Positions 9,094 through 16,734 of a stretch of 64,000 nt of DNA are shown here, piece after piece (the stretch's first letter is position 1; each line of letters opens with the position of its first letter). Origin of the DNA: Bacteroidia bacterium (GTDB taxonomy: Bacteria > Bacteroidota > Bacteroidia > SXHM01); contig JAJVIC010000002.1 of NCBI GenBank assembly GCA_022072225.1, positions 632,304-696,303 of the forward strand, read 5' to 3'. Below the pieces are notes generated by a model. The model made no database searches and was not told where the DNA came from. It saw only the letters and a list, made by a program, of their open reading frames with translations. The position numbers and the translations under genes are program-made.

Positions 9094-9351
9094 CTATTTG
9101 TTGTTGAGCAATTGAAATACACATTCGCTCATAGCATCAATGCTGCTGAGGTTGGCGGGGATAAGCATCGTATCGGGAATAACCACTCCAAACTGGCGCT
9201 CAATAAACAGGATAATTTCTATTACGGAATACGAATCAACTCCTGTTTTGGATAAGTTGCTGCTGCTGTCAAATGCTACGCCCTGCGCCAGTATGTTGGT
9301 GCGTACAAAGTTTACAAGGGTTTCGGATATATTTTCTTTGCTTAAAGACAT
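9094..9351 (-). CDS. Stand-alone acyl carrier protein
   Basis: The start at 9351 gives an 85-residue protein beginning MSLSKENISE, the usual carrier-protein length; the longer in-frame extension lies within an inverted repeat and is not protein-like. The phosphopantetheine attachment serine is in GVDSYSVIEIILFIE (DSY in place of the usual DSL), at the start of helix II, followed by an acidic recognition helix and the typical VVIPD turn. It would carry an acyl or aminoacyl thioester in the cytosol. It differs from a housekeeping fatty-acid ACP by its DSY motif and by neighbours: a condensation-like acyltransferase 8 bp downstream and an FAD oxidoreductase after it. It therefore probably serves a dedicated acyl-modification pathway. 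Confidence 0.85.
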   Translation of the reverse strand: MSLSKENISETLVNFVRTNILAQGVAFDSSSNLSKTGVDSYSVIEIILFIERQFGVVIPDTMLIPANLSSIDAMSECVFQLLNNK

Positions 9352-9367
9352 TCTGATTTTATTTTGA

Positions 9368-9424
9368 ACCACATAGGCACATAGAAACATAGGGTTGCAC
9401 ATAGGTTCTATGTGCCTGTGTGGT
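9368..9424. repeat. Near-perfect inverted repeat upstream of the acyl carrier gene
   Basis: The arm at 9368-9386 (ACCACATAGGCACATAGAA) is mirrored at 9406-9424 with one mismatch, and the loop repeats the CATAG theme. It lies 17 bp upstream of the acyl carrier protein start. It resembles the dispersed palindromic elements of Bacteroidota and may sit in the 5' leader of the leftward operon. Confidence 0.8.
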
Positions 9425-9442
9425 AAAAGAAATTCAATGCAG

Positions 9443-9461
9443 CGAAAGTAAATTAAATTTG
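9443..9461. promoter_or_regulatory. Candidate divergent -7 boxes
   Basis: TAAATTTG at 9454-9461 on the plus strand is a perfect match to the Bacteroidota -7 box TAnnTTTG and would serve the rightward oxygenase gene. On the minus strand CGAAAGTA (9443-9450) reads TACTTTCG, one mismatch, and would serve the leftward acyl carrier operon. Neither has a convincing TTG box at the expected distance. Confidence 0.35.
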
Positions 9462-9480
9462 CCCTTGTTTATAACAACCA

Positions 9481-9543
9481 TTGCCACAGATTCACAGATT
9501 AAATTTTGGAAGCATCTATACAAAATCTGTGAATCTGTGGCAA
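9481..9543. repeat. Perfect 20-bp inverted repeat in the leader of the oxygenase gene
   Basis: TTGCCACAGATTCACAGATT (9481-9500) is mirrored exactly at 9524-9543, with a 23-base loop whose ends (AAATTTTG and CAAAA) can extend the pairing. The right arm ends 16 bp before the start codon of the oxygenase gene. It belongs to the CACAGATTCACAGATT class of dispersed intergenic palindromes. A hairpin this close to the start could lower translation. Confidence 0.85.
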
Positions 9544-9559
9544 ATGATAGACATATACC

Positions 9560-10456
9560 ATGCGCGAACAACAAGTACTTAAAAAGTTAGAACCCTTAGA
9601 CCCAGAAAAGGATACACTGGAGATTGTTCGGCTGATTGCCAACTACGATTTTGTCTGGGATACGGCCCGCTCTCTGGAGTTTGCTCTCTTCCGCACGTTT
9701 GCTGTTCCCGCTATCGGAAGTTTGCTGGCAGCTACCCACGAATTTGAAAAGCGTCCGCAAAAACGCTATGACGATACCGATTTAATCCTCAGTGAAATGA
9801 TGGAACACGGCTACGACAGCGAGCGGGGGCGCGAAGCCATTCGCAGAATGAACCGCATTCACGGGCATTTCAACATCAGCAACGATGATTTTCTCTATGT
9901 ACTCAGCACCTTTGTGATTGAACCATACCGATGGAACCAGCGTTTTGGTTATCGCAAATCGGGACAAAAGGAGTTGGACACTTCTTACATTTTCTGGCGC
10001 GAGGTAGGAGCGAGGATGAACATAAAAAACATCCCTTCCTGCTTTGCCGAACTGAAAAAGTTTAATGAAGAATACGAGGCCAGGCATTTTGGCTTTACCG
10101 AAGGCGGGCGCAAAGTAGCCGATGCAACGCTTAACCTTTTTATGGGTTGGTATGTTCCCCGCTTTATGTTTCCGGCTTTTAAGTATGTATTGTTTTGTTT
10201 TATGGACGATGCGCTGCTCAATGCTTTTCATTATCCCAAGCCCCCTGTTCTGTTAAAAGCTACCGTAAACGGAGTGATGAAACTGCGCAATGTGTTTTTT
10301 CGCTTTATTCCTCTGCGCACCAAACCGGTGTTGCGCACCAAACGCGAGCCTATTCTAAGCTATCCTAATGGCTATGAGATTAAAAACCTGGGGGCCGAAC
10401 CCGAAAAGGGGATAGGTGAGGAGTGGTTGAGGAAAAAGAAACCTGATGTACTTTAA
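9560..10456 (+). CDS. MpaB/DUF2236-family oxygenase-like protein
   Basis: The 298-residue product has the order of conserved blocks seen in the MpaB/latex-clearing-protein superfamily: an N-terminal AIGSLLAAT segment, then RRMNRIHGHFNISNDDFLYV (about 94-113), VLSTFVIEPYRWNQRFG and a C-terminal helical part with LFMGWYVPRFMFPAFKYV. Members studied elsewhere include haem-dependent oxygenases acting on polyisoprene and oxidases in fungal mycophenolic acid synthesis. The conserved histidine in RIHGHF fits the family. I see no signal peptide, and a membrane-associating amphipathic region near residue 200. It faces away from the acyl carrier/condensation/FAD group across a 200-bp region and may act in the same pathway, but that is inference from position only. 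Confidence 0.7.
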   Translation: MREQQVLKKLEPLDPEKDTLEIVRLIANYDFVWDTARSLEFALFRTFAVPAIGSLLAATHEFEKRPQKRYDDTDLILSEMMEHGYDSERGREAIRRMNRIHGHFNISNDDFLYVLSTFVIEPYRWNQRFGYRKSGQKELDTSYIFWREVGARMNIKNIPSCFAELKKFNEEYEARHFGFTEGGRKVADATLNLFMGWYVPRFMFPAFKYVLFCFMDDALLNAFHYPKPPVLLKATVNGVMKLRNVFFRFIPLRTKPVLRTKREPILSYPNGYEIKNLGAEPEKGIGEEWLRKKKPDVL

Positions 10457-10498
10457 ATCAAAATCTTTTAGCTTTGAACTAATTAAAAACCAATCCCA

Positions 10499-10984
10499 AT
10501 GAAAAACATCCTTTCTTTCGCCTCTCTTATCTTTGCTTTGTTTCTGTTCTCAGGCTGTCCCTACAGTTCAGGTGTATCCATTGATCGTCCTTCCATAAAA
10601 ATTGACGAAAAACTCCTCGGTAAGTGGGAAAGCAAATCCTCAACCGAATATATCTACACCGTAACCCAGTTAGATGCTATGAATTACCGGATTGAGAAAA
10701 AAAGCATCAATGCCGATGATGTTACCGAATACAAAGCTTTTTTATCTGACATTGATGGTGTTCGTTATCTCAATATATACGAAGGCGACCTCGATGATAA
10801 AACCTATTACTTCTATAAACTTGACATAACCGCCAGCGGGTCGAAAGTTACCCTCTTGCCCGTTACCGAAAATATTGACGAAAATTTTGAGACCGAAGAA
10901 GAGTTAAAAGACTTCTTCAGAAAAAATCAAAAACTGAGTTTCTTTTTCGACAAAGAAGAAGACGTTTATACCAGAGCAGACTAA
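10499..10984 (+). CDS. Small uncharacterised lipoprotein
   Basis: The 161-residue product has a lipoprotein signal peptide with lipobox FSGC at residues 17-20. The mature part (about 140 residues) reads as an eight-stranded, lipocalin-like small beta structure: LLGKWESK near the start is the G-x-W signature common in lipocalin-type domains, followed by alternating charged strands. It is 42 bp downstream of the oxygenase gene, same strand, and could be co-transcribed. Function unknown. Its stop overlaps the stop of the convergent ABC-F gene by four bases. Confidence 0.6.
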   Translation: MKNILSFASLIFALFLFSGCPYSSGVSIDRPSIKIDEKLLGKWESKSSTEYIYTVTQLDAMNYRIEKKSINADDVTEYKAFLSDIDGVRYLNIYEGDLDDKTYYFYKLDITASGSKVTLLPVTENIDENFETEEELKDFFRKNQKLSFFFDKEEDVYTRAD

Positions 10985-12891
10985 GAAGTCATCTCACTCA
11001 ACTCCAGCCAGCGGTTGGTTTTAGCATCAAGACTTTCCATTACCTCGGTCAGTTGTTCCGAAACTTTCATTAATTCATCCGTATCGGTAATTCCGGAGTT
11101 AAGCTTTTCAACCAATTCAGATTTACGTTTTTCCAGTTCCGGTATTTCCTTTTCCAGCAATGAAAATTCCCATTTTTCGTTAAAACCCATGCGCTGCTTT
11201 TCTTTAGGCTTAGCTTTATCAACAGGTTTGTCTGCGGCTTTTTCGGCTGCCTTCTCTTCTTTTAAGATTACCTGAGGTGATTTAACAAGTGCTTTCTGCG
11301 GAGCAAGTTTCTTTTCTTCCACTTCGGCCCGGTACTGCGAGTAATTACCGTTAAAATCTCTTACAATACCATCGCCCTCAAAAACAAAGGTGTGGTGGGT
11401 CAGCTTGTCCATAAAGTAACGGTCGTGCGAAACCACAATAAGGCAACCGGTAAACTGCTCCAGAAAATCTTCCAGCACCTGCAGCGTCATAATATCAAGG
11501 TCGTTGGTTGGTTCGTCCAGAATAAGAAAGTTAGGGTTTTTAATCAAAATGGTGAGCAAATACAACCTGCGTTTTTCGCCTCCGCTCAGTTTACTTACCG
11601 GTGTAAAATGCGATGAGGCAGGAAATAGAAATTTCTCAAGCAACTGCGATGCACTTATGGTTTTGCCCTTTGCCAGCGGAATGTGATCGCCTATTTCGCG
11701 TATAACCTCAATCATGCGCAAATCCTCCTTCAGCTTCATTCCGTCCTGCGTGTAATAACCAAACTGAACCGTATCGCCAACCGTTACCTTGCCGCTGTCC
11801 GGCTCTTCCTTACCTGTAATAATATTCAGAAACGTGCTTTTGCCCACCCCGTTTTTTCCTATAATGCTCAGCTTTTCGCCCTGCCTGAATTTGTAACTGA
11901 AATCGTTCAGTACCTTTAAATTGCCAAATGACTTATTGATATGGTGCAGCTCAAGAATTTTGCCGCCCAGCCGCTCCGACTTAATTTCCAGTTCCAGTTT
12001 TTCTTCCTTCTTTTTCTTTCCGGTCTGTTCGCTCAGGTCGTGAAAAGCATCCACCCGCGATTTTGATTTTGTTCCTCTCGCTCTCGGCTGCTTACGTATC
12101 CATTCCAGTTCTTTTTTCAGGAATTGGCGTGCGCGGTCCTTATTGGTGGCATCGTTTTCTTCGCGTGCCTCTTTTTTCTCCAGAAAATAGGAGTAGTTTC
12201 CTTTGTAGCGGTAAATAGTGCCGCCATCCAGTTCCATTATTTCATTACACACCACTTCCAGAAACCAGCGGTCGTGGGTAACCATAAAGAGCGTAATGTT
12301 TTCTTTGCTCAGGTATTCTTCCAGCCACTCAATCATTTCAATGTCCAAATGGTTGGTAGGCTCGTCCATTATCAATAAATCAGGTTCTTCTACCAATAGT
12401 TTAACCAAGGCAATGCGTTTCTTCTGTCCGCCCGAAAGTTTACCTACTTTTTGCTCAAGGTTATTGATTTTAAAAACCGAGAGTATCTGATGAACCCGCT
12501 GTTCATAATCCCACGCCTGCAAACTGTCCATGCGGTCAAAGGCCTGTTGCAGTTCTTTTTCTTTCTCAGGATGATTCAGCGCAATTTCATATTCCTTAAC
12601 CGCATTCATTACCTCACCCGATGAATCCAACACCGCCTCAATCACCGTTTTTTCTGAGTCAAAAACAGGAGCCTGGTCTAAAAAACCAACCTTGGTTTCT
12701 TTGCGCAAAATACAATTGCCGCTGTCGGCTGTTTCCTTGCCGGCAATAATGCGCAGCAGGGTAGATTTTCCCGTTCCGTTCTTGGCAACAAAAGCCACTT
12801 TCTGTCCTTTCTCCAAGCCAAAGCTGATGTTGCTGAACAACACCTTGTCATTATATGATTTACTGAGGTTTTCTATGGAAAGAAGGTTCAC
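10981..12891 (-). CDS. uup: ABC-F family ATPase, Uup-like
   Basis: The 636-residue cytosolic protein has two ABC ATPase domains and no membrane segments. First domain: Walker A AKNGTGKST, signature KLSGGQKKRIALV, Walker B LLIMDEPTNHLD. Second domain: Walker A GKNGVGKST, signature KLSGGEKRRLYLL, Walker B FLILDEPTNDLD. The linker between the domains is charged (KKELEWIRKQPRARGTKSKS). The last 90 residues form a coiled coil starting GFNEKWEFSLLEKEIPELEK, which is the DNA-binding-type C-terminal domain that marks Uup among ABC-F proteins. ABC-F proteins act on ribosomes; Uup is also linked to transposon excision. The gene symbol rests on that C-terminal domain. Confidence 0.88.
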   Translation of the reverse strand: MNLLSIENLSKSYNDKVLFSNISFGLEKGQKVAFVAKNGTGKSTLLRIIAGKETADSGNCILRKETKVGFLDQAPVFDSEKTVIEAVLDSSGEVMNAVKEYEIALNHPEKEKELQQAFDRMDSLQAWDYEQRVHQILSVFKINNLEQKVGKLSGGQKKRIALVKLLVEEPDLLIMDEPTNHLDIEMIEWLEEYLSKENITLFMVTHDRWFLEVVCNEIMELDGGTIYRYKGNYSYFLEKKEAREENDATNKDRARQFLKKELEWIRKQPRARGTKSKSRVDAFHDLSEQTGKKKKEEKLELEIKSERLGGKILELHHINKSFGNLKVLNDFSYKFRQGEKLSIIGKNGVGKSTFLNIITGKEEPDSGKVTVGDTVQFGYYTQDGMKLKEDLRMIEVIREIGDHIPLAKGKTISASQLLEKFLFPASSHFTPVSKLSGGEKRRLYLLTILIKNPNFLILDEPTNDLDIMTLQVLEDFLEQFTGCLIVVSHDRYFMDKLTHHTFVFEGDGIVRDFNGNYSQYRAEVEEKKLAPQKALVKSPQVILKEEKAAEKAADKPVDKAKPKEKQRMGFNEKWEFSLLEKEIPELEKRKSELVEKLNSGITDTDELMKVSEQLTEVMESLDAKTNRWLELSEMTS

Positions 12892-12958
12892 GGCTATTTT
12901 TTTGAGGGCGCAAAGCTAACAATTATAGAGAGCCTGTTTTTGTTAACACTAAAGTAAA

Positions 12959-12988
12959 CTTGTAGCAACATCTTTTCTTCTACATTTG
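12959..12988 (+). promoter_or_regulatory. Bacteroidota-type promoter for the lamin-tail/TonB/endonuclease group
   Basis: CTTG at 12959-12962 is followed, after 18 bases, by TACATTTG at 12981-12988, a perfect TAnnTTTG -7 box. The start codon of the next gene is 20 bases further on. This is the best-formed promoter seen upstream of the 13-19 kb group. Confidence 0.65.
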
Positions 12989-13008
12989 CAGCCTAATTCA
13001 AAAAAATC

Positions 13009-13917
13009 ATGAAAAAACTAATACTCTCTTTTGCTTTAACACTTTCAGCATTCTTCACCTTTGCACAAGGCTGCACCGATTTATTTATTTCTGAATACGT
13101 AGTTGGCTCAAATAACAACCGCGCACTCGAAATCTACAACCCAACTCCCAACCCCATTAGCCTTGCTAACTACAAAGTAGGCCGCTTCCGCGATGGAGCA
13201 TCAAACCCTATGTTGTTGTCGTTATCAAACACCTTGCAGCCTTATCAAACATGGGTTGTAACCATTGATAAGCGCGATTCAAATCAACCCTGCCCCGGTT
13301 TGGAATGTGCAGTAGACTCAGCATTGCAGGCGCTGACCGATACTTTTGTAAACCCTGTTTACACGCAATCAAACTCACCTTTCTACTTTAACGGTGACGA
13401 TGCTGTAATTCTTTCTGATGCCGGAGGAACAGTAATAATTGACCTTGTTGGTAAAATTGGTGAAGACCCCGGAACAGCATGGTCAGACACAAGCGGTGGC
13501 TGGTGGACAACCGACCATACTTTGGTTAGAAAAAGCAATGTCCTCGATGGTGTTAAGGTAAACCCTTCCGAGTTTTTGGTAATGACCGAGTGGGACAGCC
13601 TGCCCGAAAATACATTCGACCACTTAGGCTGGCACACCTGCGATTGCTCAACCAACTCTATTGATGAAAACAATGCAAAAGAAAAACTTACCGTTTATCC
13701 TAACCCTGCTGCCGAAAAGTTTTTCGTAAAAGCACCTTCAGCCATTGAAGAAGTGAAAATTTACAACATTACCGGGCAACAGGTTTTTGCTGAGAAAAAA
13801 TCTTTGTTTACCAACTTTACAGAAGTGCAGCCGGTAAATTATTCGGCAGGCTTGTATGTGGTTTCGGTAAAACTTAAAAGCGGTAAAACGCTTGTTTCAA
13901 AGCTTACTTTGAAATAG
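13009..13917 (+). CDS. Secreted lamin-tail-domain protein with T9SS sorting domain
   Basis: The 302-residue product has a clear signal peptide ending TFAQ. Residues about 22-165 form a lamin-tail-like immunoglobulin fold: TDLFISEYVVGSNNNRALEI followed by YNPTPNPISLANYKVG and later PFYFNGDDAVILSDAGG are the typical LTD sequence blocks. The last 80 residues are a T9SS type A sorting domain (TVYPNPAAEKF ... SAGLYVVSVKL). It is therefore exported and attached to the surface or released. LTD domains often accompany extracellular nucleases; here an endonuclease lies two genes downstream. Cysteines in CPGLEC could form a disulphide. Its promoter is at 12959-12988 and the TonB receptor begins 38 bp after its stop. 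Confidence 0.85.
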   Translation: MKKLILSFALTLSAFFTFAQGCTDLFISEYVVGSNNNRALEIYNPTPNPISLANYKVGRFRDGASNPMLLSLSNTLQPYQTWVVTIDKRDSNQPCPGLECAVDSALQALTDTFVNPVYTQSNSPFYFNGDDAVILSDAGGTVIIDLVGKIGEDPGTAWSDTSGGWWTTDHTLVRKSNVLDGVKVNPSEFLVMTEWDSLPENTFDHLGWHTCDCSTNSIDENNAKEKLTVYPNPAAEKFFVKAPSAIEEVKIYNITGQQVFAEKKSLFTNFTEVQPVNYSAGLYVVSVKLKSGKTLVSKLTLK

Positions 13918-13955
13918 CTTATTAAAAGAAGGTTGCTCACAAATTTGGCTCTGCA

Positions 13956-16712
13956 ATGCTCAAAACCGCGCTGCAAATAATATTCCTGTCTGTTTTTTCG
14001 CTGGCTGCTTTGGCTCAGAAAACAACAATAACAGGAACAATAGCTGATGCAGCTACTGGCGAAACCCTCATTGGCGCAAACGTAATATATGCTGAAGGCA
14101 AAGGTGCTGTAACCGATTTTAACGGAAACTACTCATTTGAAATAGAGCCAGGCGAATACACTGTTTCTGTTTCGTTTGTCGGCTACCAGTCGCAGGAGAA
14201 AAAAATAAAAGTCGGTAGTGCAAAACTTACACTTGACTTTCAGTTAAAGACCATGGTACTGAACGAAGTTACCGTTGTTGCCGACATAGCATTGGGCCGC
14301 GAAACACCTGTTGCCTTCAGCAATATTGAACCCAAAAAGCTGAAAGAAGAATTGGCATCGCAGGATTTGCCGATGATTTTAAATTCAACGCCCGGTGTGT
14401 ATGCAACGCAGCAAGGTGGTGCGCAGGGCGATGCACGGATTACCATTCGCGGTTTCAACCAGCGCAATGTTGCAGTTATGATTGACGGAGTTCCCATGAA
14501 CGATATGGAAAACGGTTGGGTGTATTGGAGCAATTGGTTCGGACTGGATGCGGTAACGCAAAAGATACAGGTGCAGCGCGGTCTCGGTGCTTCCAAATTA
14601 GCAATACCTGCCATTGGCGGAACCATGAATATTTTAACGCAGGGAATAGAAAGCAAAGCAGGAGGAAGTGTGCAGTTTGAAATGGGAAGCAATAATTTCT
14701 ATCGCGCTACCATCGGTTTCAATTCAGGAAAACTGAAAGGCGGCTGGGGAATTACAGGCGCTGCTTCGTATCTGAACACACAAGGCTGGGTTGACCAAAC
14801 CTGGGCTAAGCAATGGTTTTATTTTGCTAAAATTCAAAAGACATTTAAGAAGCACAGCCTTACGCTTTCAGCAATGGGTGCACCGCAGGAAAGAGCATTG
14901 AGACAGGGAAGACAGCAAATACCTTATTACGATGTGGACTATGCAAAAGAATTGGGCGTTTCGCTTTACGGTGAATCAGGAAATGCGCTTTTTGATTCAA
15001 CACAGTTAGACAAAGGCTTGCGTTATAACCGCGAATGGGGCTACCTTACCCGCACCCGCGGCATCAGCAACCCAAAACAGGAAACGATGAATTCCCGGAC
15101 CAATTTTTATCACAAACCGGTTTTCAATCTCAAGCATTTCTGGAACATCAATGATAATTCTGCGCTTTCAACCATTGTGTATGCATCACTCGGCAACGGA
15201 GGCGGAACACGCGAACGAGGTAATTTGATATTTAATCAGCAGGGGCAAATAAACTGGGACACGCTTTACAATGTGAACATAAAAGGCAGTGTGTTTGTGC
15301 CGCCTTATGATTTAACCTACGTGAATGATACTTCGCAGTATAAATCAACTACCTACATACAGGCACAAATGAACGACCATCTCTGGTATGGTTTGCTTTC
15401 TACTTACAATCTTAAAATCGGAAAGATTACCGATTTATCTATCGGGCTTGATTTGCGCTCGTTCCAGGTTTGGCGCTATTCTAAAGTTGTTGATTTTCTG
15501 GGCGGAGATTATGCTGTTGTTAATCCCGAGAATATTCCGGTGAATGAAATTTACAACCCTAATCCGGTGAAACGTTCAGGAGATACAACACATTATTATA
15601 TTTCTACTAAAGTAAAGTGGGCAGGTCTTTTTGCTCAGGCCGAATTTACAGGCGAAAAACTCACAGGCTTCATTAGTGCATCGGGCGCATTGAATGCATA
15701 TTACCGTGAAGACCGCATGAGAAAGAAAAACTTAGTGCTGGCCGATACAACCATTGAAGCTGCAATAGGAATAAACGACACACTTGTTTATAACGGAAAA
15801 ACTTATACCACCAATTCTGAAGAAGCAGAATTCCCTAACAGCGGCTGGCTTTATTTTCCGGGCTTTACAGTAAAAGCCGGGCTGAATTACAAAATAAACA
15901 GAAGGCATAATGTGTTCATCAATACCGGTTATTTATCGCGCCCGCAATTACTGAGTAATGTTTATTCCGGTTCGTCCATCAACACCTTTGAGGATGCAAA
16001 AAATGAAAATATTCTTGGTATTGAATTGGGCTACAGCTATGCAAGTCCTAAGTTTTCTGCCAACCTGAATTTATACAATACATATTGGCTGAACAAACCG
16101 GTAAGCCAAACCATCAATACAGGCGGAACTCCCATATTGCTCAGTGTTCCCGGGCTTAATGCAAACCACCGCGGAGTGGAAGTTGATTTTGCATACAATA
16201 TTCTGAACAACCTAACTGCCGAAGGAACTGTTTCGCTTGGCGACTGGCGCTGGCAAGGTGAAAAGACAGCTTATTTTTACACGGAAGATGGTATTCTCTC
16301 CGACTCAATTCAGTTTAATGCAAACAATGTAAAAGTGGGCGATGCTGCACAAACACAATTAGGTGCAAGTATCAGATACGAGCCGCTGAAAAACCTATAC
16401 ATCAAACCGCGCATTACTTATTTTGATAATCATTATGCCGATTTTGCTCCCGAAGCCTTACAGGGCGAGAACGGTGAACGCCAGTCGTGGAAAATGCCTT
16501 CTTACTATTTAGTTGACCTGCATGTTGGCTATACCATTTCATTAAAAACAAAAAAGATTGACATTCGCGGAAGTGTGTTGAATCTTTTAAACTGCAGATA
16601 CATCAGCGATGCCCGTAACAACGAATTCGGCAGCACATTTAACGCGCAAAGCGCAGGTGTGTTTTTCGGAATGGGCATACGCTGGAATGCTTCCGTTGCT
16701 TTCAGATTTTAA
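13956..16712 (+). CDS. TonB-dependent outer-membrane receptor with N-terminal regulatory-like domain
   Basis: The 918-residue product has a signal peptide (ending ALAQ), then a carboxypeptidase-D regulatory-like domain (residues 22-100; TGTIADAATGETLIGANVIY and the end SFVGYQSQEKK), a TonB plug (residues about 115-230; TPGVYATQQGGAQGDARITI, then RGFNQRNVAVMIDGVPMNDM) and a long beta-barrel ending in a hydrophobic strand with terminal Phe (WNASVAFRF). No SusD-like partner is adjacent, so it is not a SusC/SusD glycan pair. It is in line with a lamin-tail protein and a secreted endonuclease that starts 22 bp after its stop, which suggests uptake of nucleic-acid fragments or a bound nutrient; that substrate is inferred from neighbours only. 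Confidence 0.92.
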   Translation: MLKTALQIIFLSVFSLAALAQKTTITGTIADAATGETLIGANVIYAEGKGAVTDFNGNYSFEIEPGEYTVSVSFVGYQSQEKKIKVGSAKLTLDFQLKTMVLNEVTVVADIALGRETPVAFSNIEPKKLKEELASQDLPMILNSTPGVYATQQGGAQGDARITIRGFNQRNVAVMIDGVPMNDMENGWVYWSNWFGLDAVTQKIQVQRGLGASKLAIPAIGGTMNILTQGIESKAGGSVQFEMGSNNFYRATIGFNSGKLKGGWGITGAASYLNTQGWVDQTWAKQWFYFAKIQKTFKKHSLTLSAMGAPQERALRQGRQQIPYYDVDYAKELGVSLYGESGNALFDSTQLDKGLRYNREWGYLTRTRGISNPKQETMNSRTNFYHKPVFNLKHFWNINDNSALSTIVYASLGNGGGTRERGNLIFNQQGQINWDTLYNVNIKGSVFVPPYDLTYVNDTSQYKSTTYIQAQMNDHLWYGLLSTYNLKIGKITDLSIGLDLRSFQVWRYSKVVDFLGGDYAVVNPENIPVNEIYNPNPVKRSGDTTHYYISTKVKWAGLFAQAEFTGEKLTGFISASGALNAYYREDRMRKKNLVLADTTIEAAIGINDTLVYNGKTYTTNSEEAEFPNSGWLYFPGFTVKAGLNYKINRRHNVFINTGYLSRPQLLSNVYSGSSINTFEDAKNENILGIELGYSYASPKFSANLNLYNTYWLNKPVSQTINTGGTPILLSVPGLNANHRGVEVDFAYNILNNLTAEGTVSLGDWRWQGEKTAYFYTEDGILSDSIQFNANNVKVGDAAQTQLGASIRYEPLKNLYIKPRITYFDNHYADFAPEALQGENGERQSWKMPSYYLVDLHVGYTISLKTKKIDIRGSVLNLLNCRYISDARNNEFGSTFNAQSAGVFFGMGIRWNASVAFRF

Positions 16713-16734
16713 AATTTATACAAACAAAACAAAC

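Noticed and set aside
16609..16734. The upstream extension of the endonuclease frame into the TonB receptor gene
   Set aside because: The receptor frame is well supported to its terminal Phe at 16712, and the start at 16735 gives a proper signal peptide.
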